From: Lotus japonicus | Lineage: Eukaryota > Streptophyta > Magnoliopsida > Fabales > Fabaceae | Length of the DNA: 64,000 nucleotides | Assembly: GCF_012489685.1 (NCBI RefSeq) | Contig: NC_080042.1 | Location: 18,862,150-18,926,149, forward strand | Direction: 5' to 3' | Shown: one piece after another, positions 21,086 through 30,494 of the stretch | Layout: the number at the start of each line of letters is the position of its first letter | How positions within the stretch are numbered: the stretch's first letter is position 1 | Notes under the pieces: model-generated | The model's input: the letters and a program-made list of their open reading frames with translations, nothing else | What the model was told of the DNA's origin: nothing | Databases searched by the model: none | Translations under genes and position numbers: made by a program

Positions 21086-22159
21086 ATGCAAGAAGAGCTT
21101 GATCAGTTCAGAAGAAATGAAGTTTGGGATTTAGTACCAAGACCTAAAGAAGTAAACATCATTGGCACCAAATGGATCTTCAAAAACAAGTATGATGAAA
21201 ATGAGATTGTCACTAGAAACAAAGCAAGACAGGTTGCTCAAGGATACACGCAGATAGAGGGAGTAGACTTTGATGAGACCTTCGCTCCAGTAGCTAGATT
21301 GGAATCTATAAGACTCTTGTTGGGAGTTCCATGTCTTCTGAGGTTCATTCTCTATCAGATGGATGTCAAGAGTTTTTTTTTCTGAAAGGATACTTAAGTG
21401 AAGAAGTCTATGTTGAGCAACCTAAAGGGTTCATAGATCCTCATCATCCAGATCATGTGTACAAACTAAGGAAAGCTTTGTATGACTTAAAGCAAGCACC
21501 TAGGGCTTGGTATGAGAGGCTCATTGAGTTTCTTGTTAGCAATGACTATTGCAAGGGTGGAACTGACAAAACTCTATCTGTGAAGAATGATAAAGGGAAG
21601 CTCAAGATAGCACAAATCTATGCGGATAATATAGTCTTTGGAGGAATGTCGAACACGATGGTGTGTCTGCTAGGTATCAAGCTGCTCCTAAGACAAGTTA
21701 TCTAATGCAAGTGAAGAGAATTATCAAGTACATCAATGCTACAAGTGACTATGGTATTCTCTATACTCATGATACAAACTCTTCTTTAGTTGGATATTGT
21801 GATGCAGATTGGGCAGGTAGTGCAGATGATAGAAAAAGCACATTTGGAGGGTGTTTCTTCATAGGGAATAATTTGATCTCATGGTTTAGTAAGAAGCAGA
21901 ACTGTGTATCATTATCAACCGCAGAGACTAAGTACATTGCTGCTGGAAGTAGCTGCACACAACTCATGTGGATAGTGCAAATGCTTAAGGAGTATGATGT
22001 TGAACATGATGTCATGACATTGTATTGCGACAATCTCAGTGCAATTAATATTTCCCAGCATCCAATACAACATAGCATGACAAAACACATTGACATAAGA
22101 CATCACTTTATTAGGGGCTTGATGGAGGATAAAATTGTCACTTTGGAGCATGTTACAAC
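21086..22159 (+). pseudogene. Broken RT-RNase H of the Tork-like element with internal deletion
   Basis: RT motifs: [38 protein letters not shown] frameshift falls in a T-run near 21371, then [16 protein letters not shown]. The catalytic YVDD box reads YADN, which should abolish polymerase activity. At about 21661 the sequence jumps from the end of the palm to just before RNase H, a deletion of several hundred bases. RNase H (YCDADWAGSADDRKST, LSTAETKYIA, YCDNLSAI, HIDIRHHFIR) follows to the SIRE LTR at 22160. Confidence 0.87.
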
Positions 22160-23127
22160 TGTAAGATCAAGTTTTGATCTAGTAGTACAACAAGTTATCT
22201 ATTAAGTATGAACAATTATGGTACTCTAACGTTGTTTTCTGAGTGTTCAAATGACAGGCCAAGACTCTGGTCCTATCTCACATGATTCAGAAGCACAATG
22301 CTCAAAGAGTAACCTCTGCAATGCTTTCGCACGTACTATGTTCAATCTGAATAGTAGATCAAGCTTCAGAAGATCTGAAGAATATAAAGCTCTGATATGG
22401 ATTCAGCTCACTAAAAGCTCTAAAGGATTAGAAGCACTGAAGGATCAGACACTCTGAAGGATCAGACGCTCTGAAGCATCAGAAGCTGAGTAGTGAAGAC
22501 TCTGAAGTCCAAGAGTAAGCTGGCTCTGAAGACCAAGTACTTCTCCTCTGAGTCCAGAAGCAGAAGGTACAAAGGTCAGAGGATCCAAGCTTCCCTCTGA
22601 CTCTGATCATCAAGCTTCACAAGTTCCAAGATGAAGCATCACTTTGATTAGAAGTCAACAAGGTTGAAGGTCATGTCGCTATCCAAAGTACAAAAGCAAT
22701 TGTACCATTCCTGACGACCTTACCTAACTAATTCAGCCACAGCAGAACCTAGAAATTCCAGATCTGCCCTCCAACGGTAGCATCTCCATGCAACGTTCAA
22801 ACCCTAATCCTTGGAGTATATAAATAGGCTGAAGATTGAAAGATGCGGGCTAAGAAACTTGTTCACGCGCAAGCAAAAATTCAAATATCTTCTTAGCAAT
22901 CTTTCTTCAAATAGAACTAAGTGTGTTTACTATCAGCTTTCCAAGAAGCATTTATTTGTAAACCCTAAACCTTCAAACTGTTGTTTGATTTACCTTTAGG
23001 AGATCAAGGTTGATCGGATCCTAGAGAAGACTAAGAGAGTGAATCTTAGTGTTAGCTAAGTCAGTGTATTGTTAGTCACTATGCAGGTAGCAGGTGCAGT
23101 TGTAACAAAACTCTGATTAGTGGATTT
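22160..23127 (+). repeat. SIRE LTR1, left part
   Basis: Starts TGTAAGATCAAG. TATA box TATATAAATAGG at 22817-22828. It lacks about 20 bases near the start that LTR2 and LTR3 keep. Near 22430-22490 is a short imperfect tandem of CTGAAGGATCAGA-type units. Broken at 23128 by the non-autonomous gypsy element; resumes at 34250. Confidence 0.9.
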
Positions 23128-23799
23128 TGTAAGACCTGGATTTTCAGAACAAGTTAAGTTTCCGACTCACACGTAGAATCAGTGTAAGAGTGACAGGAGT
23201 TTGACATTTGAGAAAGATTAATGAAGAAGAAAGTTCAGGAATTGCTTGAGGAATGTTGCGTAGTTGTTTTCGGAGTTAGTGCGAGTCGTCTGCACACCTG
23301 CCTTATGGCGAGCGTGTCCAGAATAGACTATTTCGCTCTTAAAGCAACGTTTTAAGTGAGATTTCGAACTCTGGGAAAATTTAAAGATTCTCTTTATTTT
23401 TCCATCGACCAGCGTTTCATTTCGGAACTCTGGACTGTACGCACGATAGGTTTCACTTTTCGGATGTCTGCCGACGCTAATTTCTTTGCTTCGAAACCCT
23501 AGTTTTGAGCGATGGATGAAGACTTTTTCTATTCGGGACTTCTAACGAATATTCCGTCCGCGTTGCCAGACTTGTTTCCACATTTCCAATCTTTCTTCAG
23601 TAGAGAGTTTTGTCGTCTGAGCATCACAGCAAAAAGTAGTTTTTCGGGGCAGATTAACCGACACCGCTTTTGAGTTTTTCGATATCGTTTTTCCCAAATC
23701 TTAGATGTTTGTTTTGAGTTATGGAATTCTGACGCTAGAATCTCTCTTACAATTCCACGGTGATCGTGCTGCAAAAATCGGAATCGCGAAATTTTCATT

Positions 23800-23913
23800 T
23801 TTCCCGCGATTTCACCCGCCTATAAATAGGCGAAAAAGCAAAAATCTTGCCATTTCACCCATTCAAGGCCGCGGTTTGTGGAGAGAGAGGGAGAGGAGAG
23901 ATTTTCGCGAAAA
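23800..23913 (+). promoter_or_regulatory. LTR core promoter with E2F-like sites and GAGA tract
   Basis: TTTCCCGC at 23800-23807, TATAAATAGG at 23821-23830, GAGAGAGAGGGAGAGGAGAG at about 23881-23900 and palindromic TTTTCGCGAAAA at 23902-23913. The 3' LTR repeats this at 31168-31280. Confidence 0.6.
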
Positions 23914-25308
23914 CTCGACCAATCTTCGCGCAGTTCGTCCCTACTTCTAGGTATCGAGGTAACTATCATGAATCCTGCCTCTGATTTCTGTTTCTGCTGA
24001 GTTTCTGAAGTCGTTTCTGTGCTCTAAGTTTTGAGCTTTTTCTAAAATTGTCCGATTTCTCTGATTTCTCGCTTGGGTTATGTTCCTTATGTTCCCCTGA
24101 GTCTAAAACCTCTGTCAGTAAACTCTGATTGCGATTCAGTTGTCCAGGATCTGAAAAATTGACTCAAAACTCTTTTTGTCTCACATTTCGAAACTTTATT
24201 GTCGAAAAGACTTAATCTGACTTCGTGCCTTTAGGATTTGTTGTCACGGATGTCATGAGGATCGTTGCTGTCAAATTTGTTTTCAGAACTGATAACTTTG
24301 AAGTTTTGAGCCTTTATTTTGGACCAAAATGCCCCTGGATAGTCGTATTTCGGCCCGATTGTCCGAAAATTGTTCTGACAGTTTCTTTGCCTTAGTTTTA
24401 CCCTAAAACTACCTTGTGAATTGATTTGGTCAAAGAAAAAGAGCCGAAGCCCTTTTTCCTTTGTGGCCGTGACCTTGTAGTGTTGGGGAGGGAGTTTTCG
24501 TTTTCGAAAACTTGTCTTTTCGTACCCGATTGTCGTCTTCTGAAGCTTTAATGCTTTGTCTATCGTTTATGTGTTGTTTTGTGATCGAACTAATCGATAT
24601 TGTTCGGATTCTGCTTTGTTTTCTCCGAGGTTCAGTTGAAGGAACTTTGGAAGGTTCGGAGCACTTGAGTGAAGGAGCTTGTGATTTCGAAGCTGGATCA
24701 GCTCGAGGTTAGGGCAACTTACATATTAGCTATGATTGCATGATAGGCGTCGATAAATTCGACTTATGCTTTATCTGATGTTGTTTATGATGATGAGTTG
24801 ATGTTATGATGCTTTTCCATAACTTGTGATATTGTGATATTGTTGGATTGTGCGTTTTGACGCGATTTCGGAGTGGAGATTCATTGATCTGGTGATCTTT
24901 GATATTTCGGGTTGGATGAACAAACCTAGGCAAGTCCAAATGTGGGGTTTGAGACTTAGCCATTTGTTGGGATTCGTTGGAATTCCTAGACTTTCCCCGG
25001 GAAATGTATTTTGGGTGGTTGATTTTTGGAAACTTAGAATGATAGAGCTTTCGAAAAATAAAGACTTGGGAAACTTAGACTTTGAGAAATAAACTCATAA
25101 TTTGACTAATTTGAATTGAAAACATTTTTATTAACGTTTAAGCATAGGAGAACTGAAGGGGAAAAATATTTACGAAAGGCGGGGGAAAAGTCGACCTTTG
25201 TTGTGGGTTTGGAGAGTTATCGGAATTGGGAAAGCCACTAAGGTGAGCTATGGTGATGATTGAAAGTCACCGAGTACGTTAGTACTCTTGGGGAAGTGTT
25301 ATGGAGCC

Positions 25309-25419
25309 GTGTTGTATTGACCGACACCTAGTGCTCTTGTTGTTTGGGCTGTGTTGTATTGACCGACACTAGACCCTCGTGTAATCTTGTTGGTGGAGTT
25401 GTGTTGTATTGACCGACAC
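25309..25419 (+). repeat. Three copies of GTGTTGTATTGACCGACAC
   Basis: Exact 19-base units, the reverse complement of the repeat at 1689-1827, in the same place relative to the hairpin zone. Second set at about 32676-32786. Confidence 0.7.
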
Positions 25420-25489
25420 TAACTCTTGGGTTGTTTTGAGTTTGGGTCGGAGCAGTTTGTTATTTAGTCATCCAAAGGATGAGCCGGGA

Positions 25490-25930
25490 AGCTTCACTGA
25501 GGCGTGAGACTTCGTGAAAGCATGGAACTTCACTGAAGCGTGAGACTTCGTGAAAGTGAGTAAGCTTCACTGAGGCGTGAGACTTCGTGAAAGCATGGAA
25601 CTTCACTGAAGCGTGAGACTTCGTGAAAGTGAGTAAGCTTCACTGAGGCGTGAGACTTCGTGAAAGCAGAAACTTCACTGAGGCGGGAGACCTCGTGGAG
25701 ACGGGAACCTTCGCTGAAACGGGAGACTTTGCGGAGGCATACACCTTTGCTGAAGCGGGAGACTTTGCGGAGGCGTGCAACTTCACTGAAGCGTGAGACT
25801 TCGTGAAGGCGCGAAACTTCACTGAAGCGTGAGACTTCGTGAATGTGTGAGATTTCACTGAAGCGTGAGACTTCGTGAAAGCGTAAGACCCCATTGAAGC
25901 GTGAGACTTCATGGAAGCGTGAGATTTCAT
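25490..25930 (+). repeat. Minisatellite of about 30-36 bp built from stem-loops
   Basis: About a dozen units with core TGARGCGTGAGACTT flanked by arms TTCAC/GTGAA. Variant units change both arms together (CCAT/ATGG near 25888-25915) or keep pairing through G-U (TTCGC/GCGGA, TTTGC/GCGGA near 25710-25765). It occupies the place of the chromovirus hairpin array. The second copy is at 32857-33297. Confidence 0.75.
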
Positions 25931-26286
25931 CGTCGTTTACCCTAGGGCAACGACAGGGAACATTGGTTTAGTTGGATACGTGTGTGTTGGGAGGACGATA
26001 CATTGTTTGATTAACCTTATCACCTAACTTCATATGTTGAGATTATGATGATTTGATGTTGATGAACATCGTTAGATATTAATGATTGAACTGTGTAGGA
26101 GATTCGAGAACATGCTATGTATATACCTTAGAGTAGGCAATACATAACTTATATGTATATATATACAACATATGTATATATCCCCTTTATCACAAGTTGA
26201 TTGTATATCTATTGTATTCTGTAAGTTGACCCTAGCGCCTTGGCTTTGTTTGTATGTTTGTGTTTGGGCGGTCGGCCTGCTGCCAG

Positions 26287-26460
26287 GCGTCTGTCAGCCG
26301 GTTCGTGATGATTCGTTGTGCGGGAAAGACCCGGAGCGGAACGACTATTACTGAAGCTTTCGACGAGGACCCGGACTTCATGCCTGATCGAGGGAGGGTC
26401 GATGATAGTAGTGTGGGGTATGGGTGGTTAGAGTCTTTTGGAGTTGGTTGTTACTGTAAT
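26287..26460 (+). pseudogene. Site of the lost LTR ORF (short unrelated remnant)
   Basis: After the conserved acceptor, the sequence does not encode the MS(M/I)ADWF protein. A short reading frame (MIRCAGKTRSG...DEDPDFMPDRG) is all that remains before the conserved GGGACAGGGTAGG block resumes. Whether the remnant derives from the ORF or is replacement sequence is unclear. The 3' LTR copy is at 33654-33827, with a 1-base insertion shortly downstream. Confidence 0.4.
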
Positions 26461-26884
26461 AGCTCTGATTCGTTTTGCTTTTGGGACAGGGTAGGTTCCG
26501 ATGCATGGCTTTTTGTGTGGTTCTCTTACGGAGGGATCACAGTGAGTCAGTCGGACCATAGGGGTCTTTGCTTAGGCCATTTTGAGGCCGACTTTCTCCT
26601 AGTGGTTTGTATTTATACTTTTTCTCACTCACACTTCTGGGTCTGTATATATTTGCCTACGGGCACACTGCTTTGGAGTCACTGCGAGTGCGCGTGACAT
26701 GGAGTGCAGCTGAGGCTGTACATGTATATATGTTGTATATCGGTTAGTTTAGTAGTTGGGTTTTGTCTTTACTTCCTTATCGTTTTGATTTAAAGGAAAG
26801 AAAACGAAAAAAAATTACCTGTTTTCCGCGTAAAGTTTATTTTTGGTTACTAAAGTGACACCTGGAAATCGGGGTGTTACATTG

Positions 26885-26896
26885 TGGTATCAGAGC
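26885..26896 (+). promoter_or_regulatory. PBS, initiator tRNA-Met (non-autonomous element)
   Basis: TGGTATCAGAGC, three bases after the LTR. The leader that follows (to about 26990) matches the chromovirus leader closely. Confidence 0.94.
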
Positions 26897-27229
26897 TTGT
26901 CGAGTCTTTTGGGAGTCCTTGGGGAATAGGTCTTATGTGCTAGGTTGTGTGACTCTGCAAAGAGTGAAAATTGATTGTCTGCAGAGCGATTTTCGCTCTA
27001 ATGGTTTGCGTTACTACTTAGACTATGATCCTATGATTATTATCCCTAGTAGGACCTTATTCGAAGTTGCTCGTGATTTAACTATAGAGGTTACACGAGA
27101 TCTAGAATAGCACGCGGAGCTAGGGAGTTGTTTTACCGAGGCATCGATAAGGAAGTTAGGATCTCAGGGGAATTCCTTATGGGTACGATACGTAGGATTT
27201 TAAGGGCGTTTAGTTTTGAAGCGGATTCG
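26897..27229 (+). other. Leader of the non-autonomous element
   Basis: The first 90 or so bases match the autonomous leader and may hold the packaging signal; the rest is unlike it and has no recognisable gag. The junction to RT sequence is at about 27230. Confidence 0.5.
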
Positions 27230-27960
27230 ATGGAGGATCTTTCGGCAAAAGGATTCATTCGACCAAGTGTATCACCGTGGGGAGCGCCAGTGTTGTTAGT
27301 CAAGAAGAAGGACGGAAGGTCGAGATCGTGGGTGGATTATCGACAATTGAACAAGGCGACGATCAAGAACAGATACCCGTTGCCAAGGATAGATGATTTG
27401 ATGGACCAACTACGAGGGACTACCGTATTTTCCAAGATAGACTTGAGGCCAGGCTATCGTCGGATCAGAGTGAAGATTGAGGATATACCGAAGACTGCTT
27501 TCAGGACACGTTAAGGACACAACGAGTACCTAGTGATGCCGTTTGGAGTGACGAATGTACCTGCTGTTTTCATGGATTACATGAACCGCATCTTTCAGGA
27601 GTTCTTAGATCGGCGTGTGGTGGTGTTTATTGAGGACATATTGATCTATTCGAAGGACGCGAATAAACATGAAGGACATTTGCGCCAAGTTTTACAATTG
27701 TTGAGAGAGAAAAAGCTGTATGCGAACCCTTCCAAGTGTGAATTCTGGCTGGAGGAAGTCAATTTCTTAGGCCATGCTATCTCGAAGGAGGGCATAGCTG
27801 TGGATCCGGCGAAAGTGGAGACTGTTTTTGCTTGGGAGCAACCGAAGATGGTGACCGAGATCAGAAGTTTTGTGGATTTAGCTGGATATTATAGACGCTT
27901 CATTGAGGGACTTGCCAAGATTGTTGGACCTTTGACTCAATTGACGAGGAAGGATTAACC
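27230..27960 (+). pseudogene. RT fragment of the non-autonomous element
   Basis: Closely related to residues about 15-256 of the chromovirus Pol: [42 protein letters not shown], then a stop at 27512 in place of Tyr, MPFGVTN, and the catalytic box as FIEDI (first Asp of the FIDD pair replaced by Glu). It ends with a stop at 27956-27958, after which homology ceases. RNase H and integrase are absent. Not functional. Confidence 0.9.
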
Positions 27961-30170
27961 TTTTACATGGATCGAGGGTGTGTGGTTTCGTAGCAGAATC
28001 GTTAGGAACTTGATAACAGGATATTTGTGGTTACTGGATGTTAGGAACTCATTGTCTGTTCCAGTGGGTTTTTCTAAATTTCCACCTTCGATGTATTAGG
28101 CCTGATCAACCTAATATTGAGGGGGTGATATTCGGAATCACAGCTGGTTATGGACTTTGATAGAAGGACGGGTAAGATGAATTTGAATTGATTGAGGATT
28201 AGTCGGATTTGGGAGGAAAGTTCGTGTTAAGCATTTGATTGTGAAAGATTAAGATTTAAATCTTTGGAAGTCGATGAGTGTCGTATAGACGTTAACTGGT
28301 TCGTTCGTGTGATCACTCCAAGTAGAGGTAGACTAAGCCAATAGAATTGATGTTGGAAAATCTTTAAGTATTTTCTCGGAAGTTATGAAGTCATGGGTTA
28401 TGTGATTTCTGACGTGGGATTATTAGAGATTAGATAGGTTGGATTTAATATCCGGTTATAGATGATTGTTTGATGGTAGCAAGATTGAGGGGAATTAACT
28501 CTGAACTAGATAGTTGTAGTCGAGTTCGAGGAATAAGTTTTTTCTAAGCGCTTGATTTCTGTGTGGGGATGTTGTAGTCTTAAGAGATGAACTTTCACTT
28601 GAAAAGTGTTGAAGTGTTAAAGGAATTATCGGTGCAAACTAGGTAAAGGTTTAGATTTAAGCCTATGAATTTTATCTTGAATGTGTAAGACCTGGAGAAT
28701 TGCCAGGTGTTTGCTTGAGTGACTACTGATTAAGCGTTGAATTGATTTGGGAATGATTAAGTTAGAGGAAGAAAGTTTGAGCATAAGTCGAATACTTGAG
28801 ATTGTTGATATGGACTTCAGACAATTGTGCTTAGATTACTAAGTGAGATTCACTAAGCTAGATTGAAACCTTGAGGTTAAGATTGACCTTGAGAGTTGAG
28901 AATCACATACGAGTAAGAGATCTTACGGTTGTAGCTGTGACAATAGGAGTTGAATCTTAGAAGAATGAAGACCTGAAGATGAGTTTCGGGTTAAGACCAT
29001 TGAGGTATAATATAAGAGTGATCTTGAAGTAAAGGAATTCTGGGTTGTGTAGGGTGTTAAGGTTGGTCATAAGTTGGTGATCGATTGATGTTGATTAGGA
29101 GGTTGCGGACATAATGACCATGTGATAAAATTTGAATGATGTTAGCATAATAAGTTATGATTATGGATAGCAGGATCAAGTGGTGAGTGTGGAAGCATGA
29201 CGACATTTATCAGGTCGTTTGGGTAAGTGAAGGAGTTATAGTTTTAAGGAACGGATATTCATTTAAGAGGTATTGAAGGATTAAAGGTCGTTAGAGGACC
29301 AAACTTGGTGAAGGTTTAGGTTTTAAATCTACGAATGTCTGTCTAAGGTGTGTAAGACTCGAAGTTTGTCAGAATTTGATTGAGAGATTAAGAAGTTGAT
29401 TGACGAAATGGTGATTGAGTCACAAAAAGGAAGGTGTTAGTATTAAGATGAATACCTAAGGTTGTTATATTTTGATGAGTTTCGTAGAGTTTAAGAGTCA
29501 ATGAGACTTTGTTATGGATTTTGATGATGCATATTACGGGTAACAAGTGAATTTTACTAAAGTTGAATGAGAATCATAGGGCTAAGGTTGACCTAGTGAG
29601 CTGAGATTCATGTACACATAAGAGATTTAGTGGTGTTAGCGGTTACGATAATAGTTAAATCTCGGAATGTTGAAGGATCGGATGATAAAATGGCTAGTTA
29701 AGTCTCTTGAGATATAGTTATGATTTAATCTTCTAGAGGATAAGTCTCGATTTGTGCGAAGTGTTAGGAATTTCAGTAAGTGTAAATAGGTTTGAGTGAG
29801 GGAAGTTTTGAGGAAGAAGACGATAATAATGGATTGTTAGATATTAAGAGGAGGATTGTCTTATAAGTTGTTGATAAATTGATGTTGAAGGGGATAAGAT
29901 TAGTGAAGGACAAGAAATAAGGACATAAGTCGAGCTTTAATTCGAATAGTGACTAAGTAGAAGTGTGATTTCTTGGTGTGTGTAAAAATAGTTACGAAGT
30001 TAGAGGTGTTTTAATGGACTAGCGGTTTTCCAAGGGGGAGGATTCGTCTAGAAGTTATCGAATGGACAAGTGGAGTTTTGGACTGTAGATGAAGATCACG
30101 AGGACGAGTTGAGTATTTACCTTAAGATGACAGAGAGGCACCGAGTTTAAGAAGAATTTCGGACGACCGA
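27961..30170 (+). other. 2.2 kb interior of unknown origin
   Basis: No coding sequence I can support and no similarity to pol. It is AT- and G-rich with many stops in all frames. Most of it consists of two diverged repeat units (see 28570-29900). The region at about 28230-28300 may be part of a third unit. It could be captured host sequence or old element-specific spacer. Confidence 0.5.
28570..29900 (+). repeat. Two diverged direct repeats about 665-705 bp apart
   Basis: Colinear similarity, for example AAAGGTTTAGATTTAAG at about 28645 with AAGGTTTAGGTTTTAAA at 29311, TGTGTAAGAC at 28684 with 29350, and AAGATTGACC at about 28879 with AAGGTTGACC at 29584, followed by parallel GAGAATCACATACGAGTAAGAG and GAGATTCATG...CATAAGAG tracts. 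Spacing drifts from 665 to 705 because of indels. By eye the units are about 60-70% alike. Confidence 0.6.
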
Positions 30171-30189
30171 AAGTAAAGAAGTAAGTGGC

Positions 30190-30457
30190 TAAGATGGTGC
30201 AACTGCACGGAATGCCAACCGGTATCATTTCAAGCAGAGGTCCGACGCAAGTAATCGAGTCAGACGACATGAGGTTGAATGATGTTTTGTCTTTTGAGAC
30301 GCCGACAGTTAGCAGTGGGGATAGAAGAGTGAAACAGTTAAGGGGAAAGCACATTGCTTAAGTAAAGATTATGAGGAACAATGACACAGAAACTACTACA
30401 TGAGAATTGGAAGATAAGATCGAGGAAATGTATTCCGGACTTTTCGCAGAACTCTGA
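30190..30457 (+). pseudogene. Relic of the pol C-terminus (chromodomain tail)
   Basis: The frame retains [28 protein letters not shown], a stop, VKIMRNNDTETTT, a stop, ELEDKIEEMYSGLFAEL and the final TGA, parallel to the last 65 or so residues of the chromovirus Pol. Retention next to the PPT suggests the end was kept for cis functions of the 3' border and not for the protein. Confidence 0.8.
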
Positions 30458-30480
30458 GTTTCGAGGACGAAACTTTCTTT

Positions 30481-30494
30481 TTGGAGGGGAGTAT
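30481..30494 (+). promoter_or_regulatory. Polypurine tract (non-autonomous element)
   Basis: TTGGAGGGGAGTAT directly before the 3' LTR, matching the chromovirus PPT. Confidence 0.88.

Larger units (their letters stand above)
16811..22159 (+). mobile_element. Degenerate Tork-like Ty1-copia element, 3' end displaced
   Basis: The order is LTR, PBS relic, gag, protease, integrase, RT, RNase H, which is the copia arrangement. It is interrupted at 22160 by the SIRE-type tandem inside or just after RNase H, so its 3' LTR should lie right of the window. At least six in-frame stops, several frameshifts and an internal RT deletion show it is old. Lineage Tork is judged from gag and integrase residues and is tentative. 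Confidence 0.8.
23959..26286 (+). other. Predicted LTR intron (non-autonomous, 5' LTR)
   Basis: Donor CGAG|GTAACT at 23959 (a second candidate CTAG|GTATCG lies eight bases upstream). Acceptor CTGCTGCCAG ends at 26286 after a T/G-rich tract, identical to the acceptor that precedes the ORF ATG in the chromovirus. Here no MSMADWF start follows. The matching 3' LTR interval is 31326-33653. Confidence 0.5.
23128..26881 (+). repeat. 5' LTR of the non-autonomous element
   Basis: 3754 bp, TGTAAGACCTGG...GGGGTGTTACA. Same order of parts as the chromovirus LTR, but the hairpin array is replaced by a different minisatellite and the LTR ORF is deleted. Confidence 0.95.

Noticed and set aside
25640..25930. 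96-aa minus-strand frame of KSHAS-type repeats (also 33007-33297)
   Set aside because: Produced by translating the hairpin minisatellite; its unit length and pairing explain it better than a protein.
26254..26697. 147-aa frame starting MFVFGRSACCQ in the non-autonomous LTR
   Set aside because: The first 11 codons are the intron end shared with the autonomous LTR; the rest does not match the LTR protein and runs through conserved non-coding blocks.
30055..30354. 99-aa minus-strand frame near the end of the non-autonomous interior
   Set aside because: Antisense to the chromodomain relic; no independent support.
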